In this document: positions 1 through 8,015 of the stretch, piece after piece | Numbering within the stretch: position 1 is the stretch's first letter | Layout of the letters: each line of letters begins with the position of its first letter | Assembly (NCBI RefSeq): GCF_916715725.1 | Contig: NZ_CAKAPD010000006.1 | Coordinates: 1-64,000 of the forward strand | Origin: an uncultured Rothia sp. | GTDB taxonomy: Bacteria; Actinomycetota; Actinomycetes; Actinomycetales; Micrococcaceae | DNA: 64,000 nt | Direction: 5' to 3' | Notes under the pieces: model-generated | What the model was told of the DNA's origin: nothing | The model's database searches: none | The model's input: only the letters and a program-made list of their open reading frames with translations | Program-made: the position numbers and the translations under genes

Positions 1-48
1 TGGATAGAACATCCAAAGCCGCCGCCTTTACGTTTATGCGCTGAGCAT

Positions 49-867
49 TTAGAGCTCAGTAATTTCTTCTGCCACCGGGCCGTTGTACTCGGTGGGCAGT
101 TCAGTGGGCACACCGGTTACGATGCTGACAATAGTGTTCAGGACCTGCTGCACGGACTTCTCGCCCACCCACAGGTGCTTGCAACCCTCGAAGGGAAGAA
201 CCTGGGTGCGCGGTACCGCCGCGAAACGCTCACGCGCCGCCGGAGGCTGCAGGTAGTCGTCGTGCTCGGGCACCAGCGCGTACAGCGGGTTCGAGATCTT
301 GTTCCACTCGTCCAGCTCAGCCGGGTGCACGCGGTGCAGCGGCGGGGAGAGCAGAATAGCGCCGGTGAACTCGTTCGCGTATTCGGGCGCGTACTTGAGC
401 ACCAGCTCGGTGCCGAAGGACCAGCCGACCAGCCAGGGGTTCGGCAGGGCGCGCTCGCGCACGAACTTCAGGATTGCGTCGAAGTCCTTCTTCTCGGCAA
501 AGCCGCCGTCAAAGACGCCTTCGCTGGTGCCGCGAATCGAGGAGGTACCGCGAGTGTTGAAACGCAGCACCGCAATGTTCGACAGCGCCGGCAGGCGGAA
601 GGATGCCTTCTTGTACACGTGCGAGTCCATGTAGCCGCCGTGGGTGGGCAGCGGGTGGAAGGTCACCAGGGTTGCCTTGACTTCACCTTCGGGCAGGGCG
701 AGTTCACCGACGAGGCGCTTGCCGTCCGCGGTGGTGACGGTGAAGTTCTCGCGGCGTGCAGGAAGCACGGTACGTGCCTTAATGGGGGTGGGTTCAGCGG
801 CGGTGCTGAAGACGTAGCGGGCGGGATCGAATTCCTGCTCGCGGGTGATATCGGCGGTGTTGCTCAT
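49..867 (-). CDS. alpha/beta hydrolase, serine hydrolase fold
   Basis: A 272-residue protein of the alpha/beta hydrolase superfamily, probably a cytosolic esterase or acyl hydrolase; its substrate cannot be read from the sequence. The nucleophile elbow GWSFG puts the catalytic Ser at about 150, an acidic pair follows at about 203-204 (PEHDDY) and the His is at about 231 (KHLW). An HPLPTHGG segment at 71-78 fits the oxyanion-hole strand. No signal peptide is visible. The start is supported by GAAGGAA about 5 bases before the ATG. It lies 85 bp downstream of a small zinc-binding-type gene on the same strand, so the two are probably co-transcribed. Confidence 0.85.
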   Translation of the reverse strand: MSNTADITREQEFDPARYVFSTAAEPTPIKARTVLPARRENFTVTTADGKRLVGELALPEGEVKATLVTFHPLPTHGGYMDSHVYKKASFRLPALSNIAVLRFNTRGTSSIRGTSEGVFDGGFAEKKDFDAILKFVRERALPNPWLVGWSFGTELVLKYAPEYANEFTGAILLSPPLHRVHPAELDEWNKISNPLYALVPEHDDYLQPPAARERFAAVPRTQVLPFEGCKHLWVGEKSVQQVLNTIVSIVTGVPTELPTEYNGPVAEEITEL

Positions 868-952
868 TGCGTTCCTTCAAGAAATGGATTCGAGAATGTG
901 GTCTTGGTCGAGAATGTAGTCTTAGGCTGCACCTTATGTGCGGCGTTTCAGC

Positions 953-1279
953 CTATTTGCGGCGGGTGCGCCAGCAATGCTGATGCCAGTGCCTGCGCTC
1001 ATCAATCGCGCGGCTACGTCCCATCGTGTGGCTTTCTTGCCACACCACCAGATGCGCTGTTCTGGGCGGAATCGGGCGGTAGCATTCGGGGCAGGTGTAG
1101 GTTTTTTGGGCGTTGACGGCGGGAATGTATTGCACCAGCCAGTCACCGTATCGGTCACGTTCCAATCGGGGCGCAGGGTCAAGGATCCTGCTGATATCAC
1201 GCCCTGCGGGTGCTTGACGGTGCCACTTATCGCTGGTGGTGCCGGATGCTCGCCTGCCGGGATGATTCTTACGTGCCAT
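953..1279 (-). CDS. small conserved actinobacterial protein with Cys/His zinc-binding pattern
   Basis: A 108-residue basic protein. The C-terminal half has a CPEC pair at 63-66 followed by a His/Cys cluster at 97-102 (HWHQHC), the arrangement expected of a small structural zinc site. Similar actinobacterial proteins are often labelled ATP/GTP-binding protein, but no P-loop is present here, so that name is not supported. It sits upstream of the alpha/beta hydrolase on the same strand. Role unknown; a nucleic-acid or protein-binding adaptor is a guess. Confidence 0.6.
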   Translation of the reverse strand: MARKNHPGRRASGTTSDKWHRQAPAGRDISRILDPAPRLERDRYGDWLVQYIPAVNAQKTYTCPECYRPIPPRTAHLVVWQESHTMGRSRAIDERRHWHQHCWRTRRK

Positions 1280-1322
1280 GAGCCCTATTCTACCGCGCCA
1301 CTACCCATTCCAGTTTTAAAGG

Positions 1323-1796
1323 TTATACCAGGGTCTCGTCTAAAGGAGCATACTCGGTGAGGATAGCCTCATATGTATTGCCGTGAAGATTGCAAGAATC
1401 CATAACGTAAAAACAGCGCGAAAAATTTTTATCAAAAATATAGGCGTGCTCGTAGAAATTAATAGAATCCACGTCTTCTAAATCGTGCTGGATCTCGCTG
1501 CTGAGAGCAGTGAAGACAGGCAACTGAAGACCGTCATACACATAATGCCGCAGCACATAAAGCATTTGGTGAGGAAAAAGCTCACCCAGCCGGTGGGGGC
1601 GAACCAGCTGAGGCTGGCCGCTTTCGCATCCGAATGGTCGCTTATACGAGAAACTCACTGTATTTTCGTTTGAGTTATTAGGTGTTGAGCAGAGCATATG
1701 TCCTCTGAAAAAGACACGGATAAGACGCTGCACTACTTTTTCCGCCTCAGTCGCTTCTAATGGCTGACCATACGCAAAATCTTTCATAGCCTGCAC
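1323..1796 (-). CDS. hypothetical protein, AT-rich orphan gene
   Basis: A 157-residue protein that I do not recognise. It has no signal peptide or membrane segment and is rich in aromatic residues and His. The first codon is GTG; an ATG three codons later (1787) is an equally good start, with AGG just ahead of it. Base composition is clearly more AT-rich than the neighbours, notably at 1370-1480, which suggests recent acquisition. It is divergent from the Imm1-like gene at 1932 and shares a 135-bp intergenic region with it. A link to contact-dependent or polymorphic toxin systems is only inferred from that neighbour. Confidence 0.55.
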   Translation of the reverse strand: MQAMKDFAYGQPLEATEAEKVVQRLIRVFFRGHMLCSTPNNSNENTVSFSYKRPFGCESGQPQLVRPHRLGELFPHQMLYVLRHYVYDGLQLPVFTALSSEIQHDLEDVDSINFYEHAYIFDKNFSRCFYVMDSCNLHGNTYEAILTEYAPLDETLV

Positions 1797-1873
1797 TTTC
1801 TGATTGTTTCAAGTATTCGGTTTTTCTCACCGGGCTATCAGCGGCAAAGAAACAACGCTGCCCCCGCATACAC

Positions 1874-1893
1874 TATAAAATACACTTGTGTAT
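1874..1893 (+). promoter_or_regulatory. putative -10 element with adjacent inverted repeat
   Basis: A TATAAA hexamer at 1874-1879 is followed at once by a perfect inverted repeat, ATACAC-TT-GTGTAT (1880-1893), about 40 bp before the Imm1-like start codon. The position fits a promoter with an operator-like palindrome in the region shared by the two divergent genes. No convincing -35 hexamer was found. Confidence 0.35.
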
Positions 1894-1931
1894 CACCCAC
1901 ATCATGATACGCGTACCTAGGAGAATGCCGC

Positions 1932-2339
1932 ATGAAAGCTATTCTTGATCACTGGGTTGGAAACCGTAGCGAGGATACAGAGCACACCATCGTATCAACG
2001 GGGGAACTGCTGGCCTTACTGAAACGTCTGGGCACCAACCACCACACCCTGCTCAGCCTGTATCATCCCAGTAAAGACCCCGATAACAACCACCTCATGA
2101 TTGGCGGAGGTCCCCAATGGTATGTACTCACCGGATGTGAAGAGGGCACCATTCTAAACGTCAGAAACCCACAGATGAGTGACACAGCAACAGTTAAGAT
2201 ACTGGTGGGTGGGCAACTGAGCCTCTTCACGGAACACGAATTAGTGACTCAAGAGCAGGCTTTTGAGTGTGCGGTACAGTATTTCAAGACTGGGTGTATC
2301 TCCCACGTGGGCCTACCCTACACATGGGAGAGATTATAA
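1932..2339 (+). CDS. Imm1-like immunity protein, orphan
   Basis: A 135-residue cytosolic protein. A central strand-rich stretch (WYVLTG at about 63-68, then a VGGQ turn) and a C-terminal segment with QAFECAVQYFKTG at about 112-124 match what I know of the Imm1 family, whose members neutralise polymorphic secreted toxins. No toxin gene lies beside it, so it may protect against neighbours rather than self. The ORF begins at ATG 1932, preceded by CCTAGGAGA. Lower G+C than the surrounding genes and the orphan state both suggest horizontal transfer. The family assignment is from pattern memory, not a profile search. Confidence 0.6.
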   Translation: MKAILDHWVGNRSEDTEHTIVSTGELLALLKRLGTNHHTLLSLYHPSKDPDNNHLMIGGGPQWYVLTGCEEGTILNVRNPQMSDTATVKILVGGQLSLFTEHELVTQEQAFECAVQYFKTGCISHVGLPYTWERL

Positions 2340-2395
2340 ATAACCAACCCGCAGATGGCGTGTGCACAATGACCCACTACTGGTAAAGTGGACGG

Positions 2396-3109
2396 ATGCG
2401 TATTGTCATTGCTGAATGCTCCGTAGATTATGAGGGCCGCCTCCGCGCCCACCTGCCCCGCGCTACCCGCCTGCTGATGGTCAAGAATGACGGCTCCGTC
2501 CTCATTCACTCCGACGGCGGTTCCTACAAGCCTCTGAACTGGATGAGCCCTCCCTGCTCCCTGCTGGTGGCTGAGCGTGAGGACGTTCCGCAGAGCATCC
2601 GTGAGGACCTGGAGTCCGATGTTCAGCAGCTGTGGACCGTTCAGGCGGCTAAGAGTGATGACCGCCTCATGATTCGCATCTACAAGATTGAGCACGAGCA
2701 CGCCACCGACCTGGGTGTTGATCCCGGCCTCATCAAGGACGGTGTGGAGGCTGACCTGCAGCGTCTGCTGGCCGAGCAGATCCACACTCTCGGTGAGGGC
2801 TATTCGCTGGTACGCCGCGAGTACCCGACCGCTATTGGCCCGGTAGACATCATGGCGAAGGATGCGCACGGCGTCTCCGTGGCGGTTGAGCTCAAGCGTG
2901 TGGGCGATATTGACGGTGTGGAGCAGCTGACCCGTTACCTGGAGCTGCTCAACCGTGACCCGTTGCTAGCACCGGTGCGCGGCGTGTTTGCGGCGCAGAC
3001 GATTAAGCCGCAGGCGCGTACCCTGGCTGAGGACCGCGGCATCCGCTGTGTGAGCCTGGACTACGACGCGATGCGCGGCGTGGACGATTCGGCGGACCGC
3101 CTGTTCTAA
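2396..3109 (+). CDS. nucS: endonuclease NucS, non-canonical mismatch repair
   Basis: A 237-residue NucS/EndoMS. In actinobacteria lacking MutS/MutL, this enzyme cuts both strands at mismatches such as G-T, G-G and T-T and is the main mutation-avoidance factor. The N-terminal DNA-binding/dimerisation half begins MRIVIAECSVDY. The RecB-like nuclease half carries D151, the E165-x-K167 pair (VELKR) and Q177, so the active site is intact. The tail ends in RLF, which resembles a sliding-clamp-binding end; that is an inference. A strong terminator follows at 3143. It is convergent with the ATP synthase operon. Confidence 0.93.
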   Translation: MRIVIAECSVDYEGRLRAHLPRATRLLMVKNDGSVLIHSDGGSYKPLNWMSPPCSLLVAEREDVPQSIREDLESDVQQLWTVQAAKSDDRLMIRIYKIEHEHATDLGVDPGLIKDGVEADLQRLLAEQIHTLGEGYSLVRREYPTAIGPVDIMAKDAHGVSVAVELKRVGDIDGVEQLTRYLELLNRDPLLAPVRGVFAAQTIKPQARTLAEDRGIRCVSLDYDAMRGVDDSADRLF

Positions 3110-3142
3110 ACAGCTCTAGCTAGGCGGCTACACATAGCTTGA

Positions 3143-3178
3143 GGGGCGCCTCCCGGTACGTGGGAGGCGCCCCTTTTC
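3143..3178 (+). terminator. Rho-independent terminator of nucS
   Basis: Perfect 12-bp stem GGGGCGCCTCCC / GGGAGGCGCCCC (3143-3154 with 3162-3173), 7-nt loop, followed by TTTT. It lies 34 bp after the nucS stop codon. Confidence 0.85.
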
Positions 3179-3192
3179 TGTGCGCATCATCT

Positions 3193-3305
3193 TTCTATGC
3201 ACGCTGTCGTTCTATGCACGCTGTCGTTCTATGCACGCTGTCGTTCTGCGCGCGCTCTTTCTGGGAACACTCTCTTTCTGCGCGCGCACTCTTCTGCGCA
3301 CACGA
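3193..3305. repeat. 17-bp minisatellite, three exact plus about four degenerate units
   Basis: The unit TTCTATGCACGCTGTCG occurs three times without change (3193-3243). Diverged units then follow in roughly the same 17-bp phase (TTCTGCGCGCGCTC..., TTTCTGGGAACACTCTC, TTTCTGCGCGCGCACTC) to about 3305. It lies between the convergent nucS and atpC. Short frames through it on either strand look like artefacts of the repeat. Confidence 0.8.
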
Positions 3306-3326
3306 CCTACCCCCGGATACACCAAT

Positions 3327-3364
3327 CGCCGGTGCCCTTCCCCTTTCGGGGAGGAACACCGGCG
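3327..3364 (-). terminator. hairpin downstream of atpC
   Basis: CGCCGGTG (3327-3334) pairs with CACCGGCG (3357-3364), with an inner CCCC/GGGG around a TTTC loop. A smaller hairpin (TTCCCC-CTGC-GGGGAA, 3384-3399) lies still closer to the atpC stop. Neither is followed by a clear T-run on the minus strand, so termination is plausible but not certain. Confidence 0.45.
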
Positions 3365-3405
3365 AGGTGTACACAGTGGTCAATTCCCCCTGCGGGGAAC
3401 CGGCT

Positions 3406-3663
3406 TTAGATCTCTGCGTGCTTTGCAGCGATGGTCACGTGATCGTTCGAGACGGTCAAGAAACCTGCGTTGAGGATGGTCTTAATGGGCTCACCCTCAA
3501 CAGGTTCAATGAGCAGCTCGCCGTCCTGTGCCAGCAACGTGCAGGTGGGGATCATGCCCGGCAGGATGCCGAGGTCACCGCTGACGGAGCGTGCACGAAC
3601 GTAGTTCGCTTCGCCAGTCCACACGACGCGTTCGCGGGAAACAACTTCAACTTTCAGAGCCAT
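3406..3663 (-). CDS. atpC: ATP synthase F1 epsilon subunit, short form
   Basis: An 85-residue epsilon subunit, part of the central stalk that couples rotor turning to the F1 head. Only the N-terminal beta-sandwich is present: it starts MALKVEVVSRERVVWTG, has the GDLGILPGM turn, and stops soon after FLTVSNDHVTIAA. Most bacterial epsilon subunits are 130-140 residues with a two-helix C-terminal domain that can inhibit ATP hydrolysis; that domain is missing. The gene follows atpD with a 2-bp gap and closes the operon. The short form is, to my knowledge, usual among Micrococcaceae, so it is probably not a broken gene. Confidence 0.92.
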   Translation of the reverse strand: MALKVEVVSRERVVWTGEANYVRARSVSGDLGILPGMIPTCTLLAQDGELLIEPVEGEPIKTILNAGFLTVSNDHVTIAAKHAEI

Positions 3664-3665
3664 GA

Positions 3666-5129
3666 TTACTTAGCTCCAGTCTGTGCCTTGATTTCCTCGT
3701 AGCGGCGCATAACGTCGTCCATACCACCAATGTTGTAGAACGCCTGCTCGGGGATGTGGTCGACATCGCCGTTGCAGATCATCTGGAAGGACTCGATGGT
3801 GTCCTTCAGCGGAACGGTCGAACCCTCGACACCGGTGAACTGCTTTGCAGTGTAGGTGTTCTGGGAGAGGAACTGCTCGATACGACGTGCACGTGCCACG
3901 ACGATCTTCTGCTCCTCGGAGAGCTCGTCCACACCCAGAATCGCGATGATGTCCTGCAGTTCCTTGTTTTCCTGCAGAATAGCCTTCACGCGAATTGCGG
4001 TGTCGTAGTGCTCCTGACCGATGTACTGTGCGTCCAGAATTCGGGAGGTGGAGGACAGCGGGTCAATTGCCGGGTACAGACCGCGCGATGCGATTTCACG
4101 AGAGAGCTCGGTGGTCGCATCCAGGTGCGCGAAGGTGGTTGCCGGCGCCGGGTCGGTGTAGTCATCCGCAGGCACGTAAATTGCCTGCATGGAGGTGATG
4201 GAGTGACCGCGGGTGGAGGTAATACGCTCCTGCAGCAGACCCATTTCGTCCGCCAGGTTCGGCTGGTAACCCACTGCGGAGGGCATGCGGCCCAGCAGGG
4301 TGGAAACCTCAGAACCTGCCTGAGTGAAACGGAAGATGTTGTCGATGAACAGCAGCACGTCCTGGTTCTGAACATCGCGGAAGTACTCCGCCATGGTCAG
4401 ACCGGTCAGTGCCACGCGCAGACGGGTTCCCGGGGGCTCATCCATCTGGCCGAACACAAGAGCGGTGTCCTTCAGAACGCCTGCTTCTTCCATTTCGACC
4501 CACAGGTCGTTACCCTCACGGGTACGCTCGCCCACACCGGTGAACACGGAGGTACCACCGAAGTTACGAGCCACACGGGTAATCATTTCCTGGATCAGCA
4601 CGGTCTTACCCACGCCTGCACCACCGAACAGACCGATCTTACCGCCCTTGATGTAGGGGGTCAGAAGGTCGATGGACTTAATACCGGTCTCCAGCATTTC
4701 GGTGGAGCCTTCCAGCTCTGCGAAGCCGGGAGCGGCACGGTGGATCGGCCAGTAGGTGTCAGCCTTGATCTCGGAGTTCGGCACGTCGAGTGCGTCACCG
4801 AGAACGTTGAAGATGTGGCCCTTCACGCCGTCACCAACGGGGACGGAGATCGGTGCGCCGGTGTCGACTACAGCCTGACCGCGGACCAGGCCGTCAGTCT
4901 GCTGCAGGGAGATAGCGCGAACAATCGAGTCGCCCAGGTGCTGTGCGGTCTCGAAGGTGATGGTGCGGGTGCGACCGTCGAGGGTCAGCTCGGTGGTCAG
5001 AGCGTTGTAAATCTCGGGGACCTGACCGGCGGGGAACTCGACGTCGACCACGGGGCCGATGACGCGGGCAATACGACCCGTTGCGCCCTGAGTCGGTGCG
5101 GAGACCGATTCGTTGTAGGTGGCAGTCAT
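3666..5129 (-). CDS. atpD: ATP synthase F1 beta subunit (catalytic)
   Basis: A 487-residue catalytic beta subunit of the F1 head, carrying the ATP-making sites. The Walker A loop GGAGVGKT is at about 169-176, the Walker B strand reads VLLFIDNIFRF, and DELSEEQ near the C-terminal end is the conserved DELSEED-type loop that meets gamma. I chose ATG at 5129, giving MTATYNES; a GTG three codons upstream (5138) is possible but has no better ribosome-binding site. It lies between atpG and atpC in the operon. Confidence 0.97.
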   Translation of the reverse strand: MTATYNESVSAPTQGATGRIARVIGPVVDVEFPAGQVPEIYNALTTELTLDGRTRTITFETAQHLGDSIVRAISLQQTDGLVRGQAVVDTGAPISVPVGDGVKGHIFNVLGDALDVPNSEIKADTYWPIHRAAPGFAELEGSTEMLETGIKSIDLLTPYIKGGKIGLFGGAGVGKTVLIQEMITRVARNFGGTSVFTGVGERTREGNDLWVEMEEAGVLKDTALVFGQMDEPPGTRLRVALTGLTMAEYFRDVQNQDVLLFIDNIFRFTQAGSEVSTLLGRMPSAVGYQPNLADEMGLLQERITSTRGHSITSMQAIYVPADDYTDPAPATTFAHLDATTELSREIASRGLYPAIDPLSSTSRILDAQYIGQEHYDTAIRVKAILQENKELQDIIAILGVDELSEEQKIVVARARRIEQFLSQNTYTAKQFTGVEGSTVPLKDTIESFQMICNGDVDHIPEQAFYNIGGMDDVMRRYEEIKAQTGAK

Positions 5130-5185
5130 ATTTCTCACTTACTTAGAAAGTTTGGACAGTTGATGGCTTCGTTGGCGTACCAATA

Positions 5186-6127
5186 CTAGGAGCCGAGGGC
5201 GTCTGCGCCGCCCACGATTTCGGAGAGCTCCTGAGTAATTTCCGCCTGACGTGCGTTGTTCATCAAACGGGTGTACTTGGTAATCAGCGTCTCAGCGTTG
5301 TCACCTGCGGTCTTCATTGCGCGCTGGCGGGATGCCAGCTCACTTGCTGCTGCCTGCAGGAGGCAGGAGAAGATACGGGATGCAACGTAGCGCGGCAGCA
5401 GCTCGTTGAGCACTTCCTCAGCGGAGGGCTCGAACTCGAAGGATGCCGCCTGCTCGTACTCAGCCTTGGTCAGTTCCTGGTCGGGAACGATTTCCTCGCC
5501 CATAGCCTTTGCGTCAGCCACGTGGATGGGCAGCAGGCGCAGGATCTTGGGTTCCTGAACAACCATCGACTTGAACTCGGTGTACACGATGTGCAGTTCG
5601 TCCACGCCGCCCTCTTCGAAGGGCAGGTCGTAGGCTTCGAGCAGCGCGTCACGAATTTCGACGGCGGTTTCAACGCGAGGTGCATCGGTGTGGCCTTCCC
5701 ACGCACGGGCGTAGGGGCGCTCACGGAACTCGAAGTAAGCTTTTGCCTTACGGCCAACCAGGTACAGCTGTACCTCCTGGCCGTTAGAGCGCAGCCTCTC
5801 AATCAGAGATTCGGTACGACGCAGGATAGCGGAGGAGTACGAACCTGCCAGGCCGCGGTCGCTGGTGACAACCAGGATTGCGGAGCGGCGGTGTTCGTAG
5901 GTTCCGAACTCGTGCGGCTTGTGAATCAGCGGGTGCTTAATACCGTGCTGAGTCGCAACCGCAGTCACCACGCGGGTCAGAGCGTTCGCGTAGGGGCCGG
6001 CTGCCTGAGCAGCGTTACGAGCCTTGTTAATGCGGGAGGTCGCGATCATCTCCATCGCCTTGAAGATCTTCTTCATAGACGACGTCGAAGCAATCTTCTG
6101 TCGGTAAACCCTAATCTGGGCTCCCAT
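5186..6127 (-). CDS. atpG: ATP synthase F1 gamma subunit
   Basis: A 313-residue gamma subunit, the rotating shaft inside the alpha3beta3 ring. The N-terminal coiled-coil helix begins MGAQIRVYRQKIAST, with the family MEMIATSRINKA segment, and the matching C-terminal helix contains RQRAMKTAGDNAETLI and ARQAEITQELSEIVGGADAL. At 313 residues it is longer than the roughly 287 of E. coli, as is usual in actinobacteria. GGAGAAAGGAAGC ahead of the ATG is a strong ribosome-binding site. Confidence 0.97.
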   Translation of the reverse strand: MGAQIRVYRQKIASTSSMKKIFKAMEMIATSRINKARNAAQAAGPYANALTRVVTAVATQHGIKHPLIHKPHEFGTYEHRRSAILVVTSDRGLAGSYSSAILRRTESLIERLRSNGQEVQLYLVGRKAKAYFEFRERPYARAWEGHTDAPRVETAVEIRDALLEAYDLPFEEGGVDELHIVYTEFKSMVVQEPKILRLLPIHVADAKAMGEEIVPDQELTKAEYEQAASFEFEPSAEEVLNELLPRYVASRIFSCLLQAAASELASRQRAMKTAGDNAETLITKYTRLMNNARQAEITQELSEIVGGADALGS

Positions 6128-6153
6128 AGAGCTTCCTTTCTCCTTGCTTTCTG

Positions 6154-6183
6154 CCCCGCCCCAGCCTCATAGCTGAGGCGGGG
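6154..6183 (-). other. intercistronic hairpin between atpA and atpG
   Basis: CCCCGCC (6154-6160) pairs with GGCGGGG (6177-6183), and an inner CCTCA/TGAGG extends the fold. It lies between the atpA stop and the atpG ribosome-binding site and may stabilise the message or cause attenuation. Confidence 0.4.
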
Positions 6184-6202
6184 AGAAGGCGAGGACTAAT
6201 CG

Positions 6203-7828
6203 CTAACCGATGGTTTCCTGAGTGATGTCGCTATCGCGAGCTGCCTTGTGCTCCTCGTGACCTGCGTCGACGAGGTGGCTGCTGCCCTCAGACTTGAAAC
6301 CCTGCTTGAAGTCAGCAACTGCGGTCTTCAGCGCGGCAACGGTGTCATCCTCAAGCTTGCCGGAGGAAGCGATATCGGTCAGTACCGAGGTCTTGTGACG
6401 CAGGTACTCGATGAAGCCTTCCTCGAAGCGCAGCACGTCGGAAACCTCAATGTCGTCGAGGTGACCGGAGGTACCAGCCCAAATGGAGACAACCTGCTCT
6501 TCAACTGCGTACGGGGTGTACTGGGGCTGACGCAGCAGCTCGGTCAGGCGAGAACCGCGGGTCAGCTGTGCCTTGGTTGCGTCGTCCAGGTCGGATGCGA
6601 ACATTGCGAACGCTTCCATAGCACGGTACTGTGCCAGCTCCAGCTTCAGGGTACCGGAGACCTTCTTCATAGCCTTGGTCTGTGCGGCACCACCAACACG
6701 GGAGACGGAGATACCGACGTCGACTGCCGGACGCTGGTTAGCGTTGAACAGGTCGGACTGCAGGAAGATCTGGCCGTCAGTAATGGAGATGACGTTGGTC
6801 GGAATGAAGGCGGAAACGTCGTTTGCCTTGGTCTCAATGATCGGGAAGCCGGTCATCGAACCTGCGCCCAGGTCGTCGGAGAGCTTAGCGCAACGCTCCA
6901 GTAGGCGGGAGTGCAGGTAGAAGACGTCACCGGGGTATGCTTCACGTCCCGGCGGGCGGCGCAGCAGCAGGGACACAGCGCGGTATGCTTCTGCCTGCTT
7001 CGACAGGTCGTCGAAGATGATGAGGACGTGCTTGCCGCCGTACATCCAGTGCTGGCCGATAGCCGAACCGGTGTAGGGTGCCAGGTACTTGAAGCCTGCT
7101 GCGTCGGATGCGGGAGATGCCACAATGGTGGTGTACTCCAGCGCGCCGCGAGTCTCAAGGGTGTGGCGGACAGCTGCGATGGTGGATGCCTTCTGGCCAA
7201 CAGCCACGTAGATGCATCGAACCTGCTTGTCGGGGTCACCGGAAGCCCAGTTGTCCTTCTGGTTCAGAATGGTGTCGATCGCAATAGCGGTCTTACCGGT
7301 CTGGCGGTCACCAATGATCAGCTGACGCTGACCGCGACCAATCGGAATCATCGAGTCGATTGCCTTCAGACCGGTCTGCAGCGGCTCGTGAACCGACTTA
7401 CGCTGGGTCACGCCGGGAGCCTGCAGCTCCAGTGCGCGGCGACCTTCAGCCTCAATGGGGCCCAGGTCATCAATCGGGTTACCGAGGGGGTCAACAACGC
7501 GACCGAGGTACGCGTCGCCAACGGGCACCGAGAGGACCTCACCGGTGCGGTGTACGACCTGGCCCTCTTCAATACCGGTGAAGTCACCCAGGACGATCAC
7601 ACCAATATTGCGGGTATCCAGGTTCTGTGCGAGGCCGAGGGTGCCGTCTTCGAAACGAAGCAGCTCATTCGCCATAACCGAGGGAAGGCCCTCGACACGA
7701 GCGATACCGTCGGAGGCCGATACAACTCGACCCACCTCAACACGTTCTGCATTGCCGGGTTCGTAAGACGCTGCAAACTCGTTCAGCGCATTACGGACAT
7801 CTTCGGCATTGATGGTCAGTTCGGCCAT
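6203..7828 (-). CDS. atpA: ATP synthase F1 alpha subunit
   Basis: A 541-residue alpha subunit, the regulatory nucleotide-binding partner of beta in the F1 head. The Walker A loop GDRQTGKT and a downstream VLIIFDDLSKQAEAYR strand are present, as is the conserved RPAVDVGISVSRVGG segment containing the arginine finger. I chose ATG 7828 (MAELTINAED), with GGGA about 10 bases upstream. An in-frame ATG at 7849 would add seven residues but has no ribosome-binding site. The C-terminus is extended and charged. It is the fifth gene of the atpBEFHAGDC order. Confidence 0.97.
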   Translation of the reverse strand: MAELTINAEDVRNALNEFAASYEPGNAERVEVGRVVSASDGIARVEGLPSVMANELLRFEDGTLGLAQNLDTRNIGVIVLGDFTGIEEGQVVHRTGEVLSVPVGDAYLGRVVDPLGNPIDDLGPIEAEGRRALELQAPGVTQRKSVHEPLQTGLKAIDSMIPIGRGQRQLIIGDRQTGKTAIAIDTILNQKDNWASGDPDKQVRCIYVAVGQKASTIAAVRHTLETRGALEYTTIVASPASDAAGFKYLAPYTGSAIGQHWMYGGKHVLIIFDDLSKQAEAYRAVSLLLRRPPGREAYPGDVFYLHSRLLERCAKLSDDLGAGSMTGFPIIETKANDVSAFIPTNVISITDGQIFLQSDLFNANQRPAVDVGISVSRVGGAAQTKAMKKVSGTLKLELAQYRAMEAFAMFASDLDDATKAQLTRGSRLTELLRQPQYTPYAVEEQVVSIWAGTSGHLDDIEVSDVLRFEEGFIEYLRHKTSVLTDIASSGKLEDDTVAALKTAVADFKQGFKSEGSSHLVDAGHEEHKAARDSDITQETIG

Positions 7829-8015
7829 CTTGTGTCCCTGCTCTCTCATTGTGGTTGCGTTCCGTCAACGGAACCAACCGAAACTTGCAATTCGGGTTGA
7901 ACGGGCGGGCAATGCCGCCACTTCTGCGAAGGAGGCATCAGCCACGCACCCGCTACCCGAGGTATCTTCTAAATCACCGTTGCGACGAACGGTTCAGCGT
8001 CGCTAGCTTGAGCCG
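7829..8015 (-). other. atpH-atpA intergenic region with small hairpins
   Basis: This 187-bp gap is wide for an atp operon. It contains TTCCGT-CA-ACGGAA and a CAACCCGAA / TTTCGGTTG pairing that could fold in the mRNA. No gene is visible. Confidence 0.35.

Noticed and set aside
3139..3702. Plus-strand frame running through the 17-bp repeat and opposite atpC
   Set aside because: The translation is repeat-derived at the start and antisense to atpC afterwards.
3756..5189. Plus-strand open frame of 477 codons opposite atpD
   Set aside because: Antisense shadow of atpD; no start signal and no recognisable protein.
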